NCBI GenBank assembly: GCA_964020085.1
Contig: OZ026600.1
Span: 16,717,823 to 16,781,822 of the forward strand
Length of the DNA: 64,000 nt
Direction: 5' to 3'
Source of the DNA: Micromussa lordhowensis
Lineage: Eukaryota > Cnidaria > Anthozoa > Scleractinia > Lobophylliidae
A program made the position numbers and the translations under genes. The notes beneath the pieces were generated by a model. That model did no database searches and had not been told where the DNA came from. It worked only from the letters and a program-made list of their open reading frames with translations. Within the stretch, counting starts at the first letter, position 1. The number at the start of each line of letters is the position of its first letter. Shown here piece after piece: positions 23,901-31,461 of the stretch.

Positions 23901-26730
23901 TCACTCACATCAAGCAGGAATTTCTCTGGTCTGAACAGCACAGCAATGCCTTTGCAAAAGCCAAGGAACTAGTGTCCAAGACACCTTGTCTGCGCTACTT
24001 CGACATAAATTCCCCTGTAGTTCTTCAAGTTGATGCCTCGGAATATGGCCTTGGGGCAGCACTGCTTCAGCCAGCCACTGACCCCAATGATTCGAGCAAC
24101 GTCCAATGGCAACCAGTCGCTTACAGCTCCAGCTCTCTCTCCCCAACCGAGCAACGCTACGCCCAAATTGAAAAAGAAACTCTCGCCATCGTTCATGCCT
24201 TCCATAAATTCGACCAGCTCCTCTTTGGCAAGTCTGATATCACGGTTCACAGTGATCACCAACCCCTCGAAACCATCTTCAAGCGCCCTCTCGCTTCTGC
24301 TCCTCGCCGTCTGCAGAGCATGATATTAGCCCTCCAGCGATACAACTTCCGTGTTGAATACCGAAAGGGCACCACCCTACACATCGCAGACACCCTTTCT
24401 CGAGCACCTCTGCCCTCCACTTCTCACAAGCAAGTCCATGATGAGCTTGTCTACCGAGTGGAGTTTGAGTCGAGCACACCTGACCTTTCCAGCTTTCAAG
24501 ATGCTACTCTCCGGGACATAAGAGCTGCAGCCTCCTCGGATCCTGAACAAACTGCTCTCCACTCCCTCATCCTCTCAGGTTGGCCTAATGACAAGTCCGC
24601 CACACCTGAATTAGCCCGACCCTACTGGTCCGTACGTCATGAACTCACCGCCCACGACGGTTTACTCTTCAAACAAGATCGAGTCATTGTCCCACATTCA
24701 CTTCGAGACAGCCTCTTGCGCAAACTTCATGCTGCTCACCGGGGCTCTGAATTTACTCTCCGTCATGCTCGCAATTGTGTCTTCTGGCCAGGGCTTAACC
24801 GTCAAATAACGGACATGTGCCAATCTTGCACGACGTGTGCCCAACATGCCCATCAGCACCCTCGGGAGCCACTTCAGTCATACCCAGTGCCAACTCTACC
24901 ATGGCAACTTGTTTCCCAAGACCTGTTTGAACTCATGGGCACTGCTTACTTGATCACAGTTGACCATTACAGCGATTTCTACGAAATCGATCGACTCCCA
25001 TCCATCCAGTCCTCGGCCGTCATCCAAGCCACCAAACAGCATTTCAGCCGGCATGGAATTCCACACACCCTCATAACTGACAATGGTGCTCAATTCACTT
25101 CGGACCTATTCAAGTCATTTGCCAGAAAGTATCAATTCAATCACATCACATCATCACCATACTGGTCCCAGTCCAATGGTCGTGCAGAAGCCGCTGTTAA
25201 ATCAGCTAAACACATCCTCCTCACTGCAGATGATGTGGACTTAGCCCTTTTGTCTGTTCGCAACACTGCCCCTGCCGGCAACACCTTCTCTCCGGCTCAG
25301 CTTTTGTTTGGCCGCACACTCCGCAGCGATCTCCCTCAGCCTCTAGCAGCACTGGAACCCTTCACGCCCCCGCGTGACACAGTTGTAACAGATCATATCC
25401 AGCGAAAACTGAAACAAAAGAAGGCGTACGATAAGCATGCATGTGCACCACTTCCAGACCTTCCTCCAGGCAGTTACGTTTATGCAAAGCCACCACCTGC
25501 CTCATCAACTAAAGCCTGGATCCAAGGCAAAGTGATTGGTGCTGCTGGCCCTCGGTCCTATTTAATTGACACTGGTGCCAGCCAAATTCGCCGGAACCGC
25601 GTTCAAGTCCAGCTTGCTCCCTCTCCAAACACACAGGACACTCCCCCTCATAACTGGACCGCACCACTACTCCCTGACAAACTAGTACCAAACTCTCTAA
25701 CGGCCAGGCCGCCATCATCTCATGCCTCGCAAAGGACTTTCACAAGTCTGTCACCTTCACAAGCAAGTTCCCCCTCCACTCCAACACTGGCCCCTACAAT
25801 AGACCCAGCAACAACTTCAGCTGATGTAAGCCATCCAACCGTCTCTCTCACCGCACCCAGCCCAATCTCCTCATTGCCTACAGCACAACAGCCACCATCG
25901 ATCCCTTCATCGCCCAGTTTGCCTGAACCCCAAACTATAACTCGTAGTGGTCGAGTTGTTCGACGCCCTGCTAGATATTCAGACTAATTGTGTTACACTC
26001 ATTTTGGATTATCTCCTAATCACAGATGCTGAGTACCCGTTGCTGTAAAAACAAGCACAGCTTACATGGACTCTCAACAGAAGTGACAGTGCTTAGTGTT
26101 AGTTATGTGCATCACCGCAATAGAACCATTGACTTTATCGGTTTAAGCATATCCCGCATTGGAACTATTGACATTATTGGTTCATGTTCATTTTCCAATC
26201 TTTATAATATAACACTGCAACCTGTAGTTTTAGATTTCATGATTCACTGATGGATTACTTTGGCTTTTGTAAGAAGAGAGCGTGTTACCCGACATGTCGT
26301 GACATGTAGTCTTATCATAGCGTGACATTATATATATATAAAGAACTCCTTGTAATCTACGTTGTCTTTACGCTCGCGTGAGTCAGCCATGTTGACACGT
26401 ACAATAAATTCTGTTTATGTCTGTTTATGATCCTGGCTCTTGTGGACTCGTTACAGTACCTTGTCTTCTGAAGATGACTTGACATCGTGAACAAACACTG
26501 ACACAGTTTCTCCAGTGCCCTTAAAAACAGCAGGTTATACTGATTATTATTTGTAAATTTCAAGGCACATTAAATCGATAAGATGTTCGAAAACTTACTT
26601 TCTTTTTGCCCTCATGTAATGTCCATACAGACTTGTCTTCAAGTTTCCCTACTTTATCCCCGATTTCATATGGAAAATTCTGGGCAGCACCAGTTCCAAT
26701 CTTCCCTATAAAGCTCCATAACCCCTGCAT
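5991..26730 (-). CDS. SCYL1: SCYL1 (SCY1-like pseudokinase 1), 19 coding exons
   Basis: Pseudokinase scaffold of Golgi/COPI trafficking. Exons, 5' to 3': 26730-26599, 26519-26460, 20001-19921, 19192-19076, 18125-17890, 17118-16872, 16389-16252, 15382-15275, 14623-14510, 13829-13740, 13121-13059, 12687-12499, 11337-11259, 10678-10529, 9568-9432, 8675-8592, 8489-8325, 8185-8042, 6359-5991. Phases agree throughout and give about 900 aa (human about 808). The start is the ATG before [11 protein letters not shown]. The kinase-like part spans exons 1-6: HGN replaces the HRD motif and KLGG replaces DFG, so it is a pseudokinase. HEAT repeats follow ([23 protein letters not shown]). The tail is acidic and Trp-rich (DWSEDDW, DWENDDW), then basic ([11 protein letters not shown]), ending [10 protein letters not shown]. 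Exon 16's acceptor is the least certain: an upstream AG near 8750 breaks phase. Confidence 0.93.
6405..6715 (-). mobile_element. LINE ORF2 C-terminus and 3' tail in SCYL1 last intron
   Basis: On the minus strand a decayed frame reads [20 protein letters not shown], the usual C-terminal signature of CR1/L2-like LINE reverse transcriptase ORFs (SF..GA.LWN.LP). It is followed by AATAAAGATTTTACAGTACA and a TACAT-type tail ending near 6405. It is a 5'-truncated copy in the same orientation as SCYL1. Confidence 0.65.
6913..7285. repeat. Fold-back element family B, diverged copy
   Basis: The left end AACAATTAGATTATTTGCTC and right end GAGCTCAGAATCTAATTG form inverted arms. They share GAGATTTCT and the TAGTTGA/TCGACTA block with the compact copy at 45100-45213. 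It lies in the last SCYL1 intron. Confidence 0.5.
9187..9297. repeat. Duplicated 29-bp block around an AT repeat
   Basis: TGCAGAGGTGATTAAAAAGG plus GGCAAAAGG occurs twice (about 9187 and 9269). The copies flank three or four units of TTATTAAAAATA. It lies in the intron between SCYL1 exons 15 and 16. Confidence 0.7.
9918..10172. repeat. Fold-back element family C, copy 1
   Basis: Related to 20998-21275. Both contain TTACGATAAC, CTCATTGGCTAATTT, TTATCGTAAAAAACAAATTG, CTACTTTGACAATGT and CATGAAAAACTGACGTC. Inner arms around GTCTGTCCTG / CAGGACAGAC pair as a hairpin. SCYL1 intron 14. Confidence 0.7.
10767..10781. repeat. Poly-G tract
   Basis: About 15 consecutive G on plus (C on the SCYL1 sense strand) in SCYL1 intron 13. 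Homopolymer length may be affected by assembly. Confidence 0.8.
12065..12490 (-). repeat. ~430-bp repeat D, inverted partner of 50010-50430
   Basis: Reading minus, it matches 50010-50430 over about 425 bp at high identity. Shared landmarks are GCTGACGTCATTGTTTACAT, TTTGGGTGTAATATTCAAG, CCCGTGTTGCACAAAAAGTA and AACAAGGATTCCCCTA. It carries a TGACGTCA palindrome near one end. It sits in SCYL1 intron 12, ending just before exon 12. No coding potential seen. Confidence 0.8.
13560..13692. repeat. Fold-back element in SCYL1 intron 10
   Basis: Arms GAATTGTTCGTATGGTGTGA and TCACACTATACGAAC pair, as do GGGTGAGGGTAGTTCTGAAG and CTTCAGAACTACCCTCACCC, with a short loop near 13624. It starts about 48 bp inside the intron from the exon 10 donor. 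Confidence 0.8.
15037..15170. repeat. Short TIR element
   Basis: Left GGGTGTCTGGAAAACC and right GGGTTTTCCCGACACCCC are inverted ends. Inside them AATAGTGAATAG is paired with CTATTCACTATT. About 130 bp, non-coding MITE-like unit in SCYL1 intron 8. Confidence 0.7.
15919..16023. repeat. Degenerate 21-bp tandem repeat
   Basis: Five units of 21 bp, each built on a G(T/C)TTCTCTCGAGA-like core (gtctctttcgagacacttc, gcttctctcgagatgagtc, gtttctctctagacaagtc and so on). The units are diverged from each other but keep the period. The block directly follows a CAGTCCTGCTCAAAAGTAAG sequence at about 15870, which resembles a Tc1/mariner terminal repeat. Confidence 0.6.
17620..17875. repeat. Purine-rich tract (GGA/GAA-rich)
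   Basis: Low-complexity A/G-rich DNA on plus, so a long polypyrimidine tract on the SCYL1 sense strand within intron 5. The open frames on both strands here are compositional, not genes. Confidence 0.7.
19295..19440. repeat. Fold-back element family E, diverged copy
   Basis: Shares GAGGAATGTTGTGGGAA, AGGTGAGTGTTT and TTTAAGTTCTCCCA with 48525-48690. The outer arms are eroded. SCYL1 intron 3. Confidence 0.5.
20998..21275. repeat. Fold-back element family C, copy 2
   Basis: Second copy of the unit at 9918-10172, with an extra palindrome GGATCCAC...GTGGATCC near 21160-21190. It ends about 20 bp before the LTR retrotransposon, so it formed the 5' end of SCYL1 intron 2 before that insertion. Confidence 0.7.
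21294..21297 (+). repeat. Target-site duplication GTAC (left)
   Basis: GTAC directly before the 5' LTR. The same GTAC follows the 3' LTR at 26456-26459. A 4-bp duplication fits Ty3/Gypsy integrases. Confidence 0.8.
21298..21470 (+). repeat. 5' LTR with TATA box, AP-1-like site and poly(A) signal
   Basis: Starts TGTTACCCG and ends CGTTACA. It contains a TATATATATATAAAG promoter box at about 21344-21358, a TGAGTCAGC site at 21394-21402 and AATAAA at 21418-21423. Confidence 0.93.
21471..21484 (+). promoter_or_regulatory. Primer-binding site, tRNA-Leu(CAA) type
   Basis: TGGTGTCAGAAGT directly abuts the 5' LTR. It is complementary to the 3' end of animal tRNA-Leu(CAA) (…ACTTCTGACACCA) over 13 nt, judged from knowledge of that tRNA. 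Confidence 0.7.
21674..25987 (+). CDS. Gag-Pol polyprotein of the LTR retrotransposon
   Basis: 1437-aa single frame from the ATG of [10 protein letters not shown]; the frame is open further upstream without an ATG. Approximate order: Gag-like region 1-230; two zinc knuckles about 240-275 ([15 protein letters not shown], then [14 protein letters not shown]); aspartic protease about 330 (VDSGCS); reverse transcriptase about 480-700 with FDIKDAF and ADD in NIADDIIV; RNase H about 785-900 ([19 protein letters not shown]); integrase zinc domain about 1018-1055 (HAAHR, CQSCTTC); integrase core with Asp about 1095 (VDHYSDF), Asp about 1134 (TDNGAQF) and Glu about 1171. The C-terminus is Pro/Ser/Thr-rich. 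There is no frameshift between gag and pol and no chromodomain that I can see. Codon use is more GC-rich than the neighbouring genes. Confidence 0.95.
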   Translation: MGKDRPTFDVSAADRRGAFKFFIANFRDFCVMEDFVNPAKELDSDDYWITAKRPKAMAALRRAFPQVEWDVLTTTIDAQISEDDKQNPAQWIAKLSQHYLGGEPIMQCTHNFLRVLKQAPGMTIQAWHTLVRLEYQKCNFPPAAADRLQRDIFVIGLNDAFRRFRGDIISHEDLTSLTFAQVISKARDFEASIQTDSAITQQHLEEGAHKVTPTGIKPKPPSRPPRRPPGPPTEGGRSNCLWCGRAAHSSRRQCPASNDTCHGCGKRGHWQQVCRASSAHVVTDVKPEHDFTDEPAYFITQNVYQVSSSPKGIFVDLDCSPSAAKPASPKPLRFQVDSGCSCNTIHVSDLNNLPPVQVKPSPVRLLDYSKSVIPTSGQATLHCTRRGKPFQITVQIINAQRYYPPLLGLTDSTRMGIINYDVDTATQLEGTHTAPPPLGELSLTYIKQAYPELFEGLGKLSDPFSITLNPDVAPVQAPPHRYAAPKLPVIKEALDKLIHTGQLVRVNQPTPWISNMVVRERPATANKPAKVRICLDPSQTVNKAIIRPVYPIPTLEENIHRFHQAKIFSVFDIKDAFQTIELTLESSLLTTMHTPWGRYRWTRLPFGISSAPEEFQRRLHDVLSGMDGVVNIADDIIVIGRGESLADATKDHDRTVLNLLARLSENNLKLNPDKIQFKTSTAPFMGHVLTPAGLKPSTEIVTAILEMPQPQDKAATRRFLGTITYLAKFCPNLSEVVRPLRDLTHIKQEFLWSEQHSNAFAKAKELVSKTPCLRYFDINSPVVLQVDASEYGLGAALLQPATDPNDSSNVQWQPVAYSSSSLSPTEQRYAQIEKETLAIVHAFHKFDQLLFGKSDITVHSDHQPLETIFKRPLASAPRRLQSMILALQRYNFRVEYRKGTTLHIADTLSRAPLPSTSHKQVHDELVYRVEFESSTPDLSSFQDATLRDIRAAASSDPEQTALHSLILSGWPNDKSATPELARPYWSVRHELTAHDGLLFKQDRVIVPHSLRDSLLRKLHAAHRGSEFTLRHARNCVFWPGLNRQITDMCQSCTTCAQHAHQHPREPLQSYPVPTLPWQLVSQDLFELMGTAYLITVDHYSDFYEIDRLPSIQSSAVIQATKQHFSRHGIPHTLITDNGAQFTSDLFKSFARKYQFNHITSSPYWSQSNGRAEAAVKSAKHILLTADDVDLALLSVRNTAPAGNTFSPAQLLFGRTLRSDLPQPLAALEPFTPPRDTVVTDHIQRKLKQKKAYDKHACAPLPDLPPGSYVYAKPPPASSTKAWIQGKVIGAAGPRSYLIDTGASQIRRNRVQVQLAPSPNTQDTPPHNWTAPLLPDKLVPNSLTARPPSSHASQRTFTSLSPSQASSPSTPTLAPTIDPATTSADVSHPTVSLTAPSPISSLPTAQQPPSIPSSPSLPEPQTITRSGRVVRRPARYSD
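26268..26282 (+). promoter_or_regulatory. Polypurine tract
   Basis: GTAAGAAGAGAGCG sits immediately before the 3' LTR, the expected position for plus-strand priming. Confidence 0.7.
26283..26455 (+). repeat. 3' LTR
   Basis: Same 173 bases as the 5' LTR. It ends directly at GTAC (26456-26459), which on minus forms the splice donor of SCYL1 exon 2. Its promoter points towards SCYL1 exons 2 and 1 (antisense) and on to CNOT9 (sense). Confidence 0.93.
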
Positions 26731-26973
26731 TTTCTACAAGGAAAATCAGAGAACTGAACATCAGAAAAAAAGAAATTTCACCCCATATTATTTTGTGACA
26801 TCAATCGTGTCTTGTCTTCGTGGCTAACTAGTACCCAGTACTTCGACCGGAAGTCTACCTCTGGCCACAAACAACGAAGGGCTCAAAGATTGTCACGGCC
26901 CGCCATGTTTGCTGTTTTGTGAAAGAAGGTGTGTTTAGAAAACGGACACAGAACTGAATACGAGCGAAGAAAT
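26731..26973. promoter_or_regulatory. Bidirectional SCYL1/CNOT9 promoter region
   Basis: 243 bp separate the two divergent start codons. No TATA box is obvious. It contains GGAAGT/ACTTCC-type ETS-like sites (CCGGAAGTC near 26848) and a GCCATGTT block. The layout fits a shared housekeeping promoter. Confidence 0.6.
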
Positions 26974-29900
26974 ATGATGCATCAGCTTGGGCAACAGGCT
27001 AGTATGCGTTTAAATGCCTTTAAGTTAAGTTCTTGGCTATTTAGATTTGACTAGGTTTAGTGGCTGCGAGCACAAACTTAAAAATTTCGACAGCCGTTCT
27101 TTTGTTGGCTCCGACAAAGCTTCCTTAGGTTTAATCCACAAGTTGATCGTGCGATTTCGTCTGTCTTCTGTAGCCGTTTGAGTTTTATTTTTAGCTTGCA
27201 ATATTTTTCGGCAAGACAGCGGAGGTTAGAGATAAGCGGTTAATATACCGTGGAACATTTTATTGTGTCAACCTGAGCTGGTCATTACAAGTCCGTCTCA
27301 CGTGAAGATGATTTCCAGTCCGTACTCCCTGATGTTTATAAACATTATAAGTTCCCACTCGATAGAATGTGAATCGATGTTATTGGTTACGAACCTTTCA
27401 AATTCTTTTTCCAACAGCTTCATTGATTTTTGCAGCTGCGAAGTTGTTTCATTAAGTGATATGAGAAAGAACAAAGCATAAAGCTTCGACCGCTTCGCGT
27501 CCATGATGGCGGTTGTTGTGATGTACTTCCTGTAAGTAGCAAAACAAAAAATGCAAACAAACTTGAGCGTGCGCAGTACGGACTGGAAATCATCTTTAAT
27601 GACTATCTCAATAGCGTCACGCACAGTTTCTAAAAATAGATTACATCACCAGAGACCCCCCACATGACTCAGACAAGAATTACAGTCCGGTAGAAGGTTT
27701 TGTATGAGCGCGTTGTATTCTAGACCAGAAAACCAGGCAAAACAGGAGAGATTGGTGGTTTAGGTTTTTGATTAGCTTAAATATTGTTAGAAGGTAAACA
27801 ATGCTGCCGTAGGTCACAAATTGCACAAGGATCTTACAAAGCCGCAGTGACAGTCTGACAGATCCCAAAACCCTCACTTCAGGAATTGGAAGTCGAGAAC
27901 ATTTTGAGCGGCGGTTGTCACTAGCCGATCAGAATTCTTCACAGGGAAATGTTTTACGAAGAAACTTATCTGCTGTTTCTCCTGGTCTTGAAAAAAGGAC
28001 TTATCAGTTGACCTATCGCCAGAAATTCCCAAATTTGACAACCCGAGCCGTCCACACAAACGAATAAGATAGAATTGGAGGACATAATTATTATCTCTGA
28101 GGCAATTCCAAAGGCATAGCAGAATTAGGTATCCTGTGCAATTTGGAGGACCTAGATTTTAATAGAGTGGTTTCTCCGACCAAATAAACGAATGCGAGCA
28201 GACCTCAACTGCATGTGTTTCATAGATTGATATGTTATGTGTTTGGCGCGATACGTGTAACATAAATAGCGCGTGCTAAAGCTTATTTTATATGCGAAGA
28301 TAGAGCGGGTCAATCTCACTTAAACGGCAAGGCAAGGCAACCGATCGGTTCGGATCTACGGTATTTCTTTGAGGTTTTTCTTTAGTGGCTTGCTGGCTTT
28401 CTTATCAGTGATACACCTGAATGTCGGGTACAATGATAGTATATGCGAGAAGTGTATTTATAAACAACCTTCATACATGAGAATGAGAAACCCATCATAT
28501 TTTGCCGACCTCCTTCAAACTCTGTATTATTATTATCCCAAAGTACACATTGTGGGTCTAACATTTTGAGCTACAGAGGCCCTCAAATTGCGAAATAAAT
28601 CGCTGAGTATCACGCTGAAGAGCTCACGAACGCCTTTGTTCCATACGTCGCTCTCAAAGAAGCAGCGCACGGAATGGTTTGTTTGTCTGAGTCACACCGG
28701 GGGGTACATTTTCGTGATGTCATTTGTGCGCGAAGCTATTCAATTCTTTATTTACACCATACAGAGAATTTACATGTAGATACATTTTGTAAGGAAAAGT
28801 GATGAAAATAGTAAAACAATAAGGTATATGAAGCCTTAATTAAAGAAATAAAATTCTTATGTAAGTGGTGACCAAAGTAGCTAGAGCTTTTTAGTTGGAT
28901 ACTGCCATGGTCAAGTGAAATTAATTCAGGTAAGCTAGACCTATATACACTGTCTATTGGGTGGTATGCTGATTTTTTAACACATACACTTCTATGCTTC
29001 TAAATATGGTTTCTGAGTTGTCCACTGTTTGTAATAATATTTGATGTTGTATAAGCTTTACAGGATGTTATGGCTCTGTCAGCAATGCCCATGCCCCCTG
29101 CGCATTTGTGATTACCAGTTTGGACTTTAGTAGGGTTGGGGAATGGTAAATTTGAGATTTTGTGAGTTATTTTTACTTTTTCAATTGTAAGACCGAGACT
29201 GCAAAGTGTTTTAAATGTAACCGTGAGATGCTCGGATTCTTCAGATGTCATTTATAAAAACAAACAAACGGAGACTTTCTGTCATCCTAACCACTCGGCA
29301 ATGCTACATGTATTTACTGGTTGAAATTAATTTTAATGAACTCCACACAAGGAACTGAAGGTAGTGCAATCTTTTAGTTTGGATTTGAAAAGTGGGTGTC
29401 CAAGGGACGTGAATGTTCTCTATACATCTCCACCTGAAATATCCTGAAATAATTGTCTGTAAATGAAATGGCATCGCTTTACATAAGATCCAGCTTTATA
29501 TGTGTACCTTATAGAGTTCAGCAGATGTATACCTGTGCAGCATGCAGTAGGCCATGCTCGATATATCAATATTCTAACATGTCTCTGAAGCGTTTAGAGT
29601 CTCTTTTCCCTATCAATTCCAGAAAGAGACTCAGATCCAAAGGAAACAACACCAAATATAGAAGTTTGCCCCCAAAAGCTTGGAGCCATGTTAGAATATT
29701 GATAATTATATATGTATTGAACATGGCCTATTGAAGTCATATCCAATAATCTGGTACTAGTGGATTTTCCAGTAAAACGTTTGCTTGCCCAATGGGCAAG
29801 TGAACTTTTGGTACTGGACTTTTCACCATATTTTTTTAGTTTTTACAGTTTTTTAAACATTGTCTTTTTTATATTTTTACAGAGAGGGTTTCCTCCTCAT

Positions 29901-31426
29901 ACTCACCCCACTCAGTCATCAAACTTGTCTGAAATGGAAAGAGAAAAAATCTACACTTGGGTGCTTGAGTTATCAAGTCCTGACACAAGAGAACATGCTC
30001 TCTTAGAACTCAGGTAAACATTTATTTACAACAGCATTTAAGTTAACAGGCCTACATGTTTCTCTCACATATGCTAGCGAACCAAAAGGCAATAGTCTAG
30101 AAGATAATCTTTGTTTATGTTTAAGCTTTCTTCCATCTCATCACAAGCACAGTTTATCAAAAATTAACTTTACATGCAGTTAAATGCAATCTTTACGGCA
30201 AACAGTGTTTGGAAGGTGGTCGTCACTGCTTCCTGGCTGTTAGCACAAGCCCTGAGCTCCTAATTGTACAGGGCAGTTGCATGTTTGAGCATGATTTTGA
30301 ATTGCAAAGTCTGGGAAGATTTGTCAAATTGATTAGTGACCATTCACTTTGTTTCAGTGAAACATTTTGACTATAACTCCTTCTGTTTCAAATTATGATC
30401 AATGAGTAATGATTTAGAGAGAAGAAACTACAATATAAAAATTAAACTGGCTTGGGACAGTAGCGTTTTTGTTATTTTTTTGAAATTTTGTATTTAAGAT
30501 ACATTTAAGCCACAAACCTGTAAATCGTACAAAGAATGATATTGTTTTGAGGTCACAAATTTCTTAATCATAATGTAAAAACAAAGAATGTACTGAGCAA
30601 ACATTGTTAATTTTTTTGTATACCTAATACATGTTATATGTATGTACACACATTATATACAGGTGTGTTAAAGTAGTGTTAATCATGTGTAATGTCACTG
30701 TAGAAGTTATCAAAAGACTGGTGCACTTACCTTTCTAGGCATGACATTTTGGCTGGTGTTTTTCATAGGTTTCGAATCATCAATAAATTTGTTGTACTTT
30801 CACAGTTTTAGAAAGGTGCATATTCTTTTGATGCAAATGTGTGCTTTTTTGTCTTTTACTTCTTTTAAATGTGCAAATTAGTGTTTGAAATTATAGTGAA
30901 ATGAATTTCTGTGTTTTAGCAAAAAAAGAGAAGTTGTTCCTGACCTAGCACCTATGCTATGGCATTCATTTGGTGAGTTTAAAATAAATATTTAGCCATT
31001 GACTTTTCGTAAAATTGTCCAACTCTGATAGTTATTCTTAACTAGTGCACAGTATTATGTACATGCTGGAAATAACACTCGCTCTGACCAAATGTGTGGA
31101 ATTCCTGACTATTACTTTAGAGATTGCCAAATCAGCGTAGTTGCGTGGAGGTGGCTGTGGGTGGGGGCTTGTGGGTTATTGGTTTTGGTTTGTGGGCCAG
31201 TGGTCTTCATCCTGGGTCATGGGTCATGGGTCATGGTCATCCTGGGATCCTGCCTCTTCACATAACAGTGGCAGTAAATTTCCTTCCTGCAAACAGACCA
31301 TGATGCAATTAGATAATTTGGTTTTATCAACTGGGTTGATAATGTGAATTGTCCACCGTAAAGAGATTTGGAAGCTGACGTTTCGAGCGTTAGCCCTTCG
31401 TCGGAGCGAATTTATCTTGTAATACT

Positions 31427-31461
<35 letters not shown>

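Larger units (their letters stand above)
21298..26455 (+). mobile_element. Complete Ty3/Gypsy-type LTR retrotransposon in SCYL1 intron 2
   Basis: 5158-bp element with 173-bp LTRs (21298-21470, 26283-26455) that I read as identical base for base. The LTRs start TG and end CA. There is a tRNA primer site, one uninterrupted Gag-Pol frame, a polypurine tract and a GTAC target duplication. Identical LTRs and an intact frame indicate a recent insertion. It lies antisense to SCYL1. Domain order (protease, RT, RNase H, integrase) places it in Ty3/Gypsy rather than Copia or Bel. No envelope frame is present. Confidence 0.95.

Noticed and set aside
22078..25718. Many minus-strand and alternative frames over the retrotransposon
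   Set aside because: Shadows of the Gag-Pol frame; none has independent domains, and no envelope-like frame is present.
27298..27624. 108-aa minus frame in CNOT9 intron 1
   Set aside because: Near-palindromic DNA (TGAAGATGATTTCCAGTCCG / CGGACTGGAAATCATCTTTA) explains the open frame; no protein similarity recognised.
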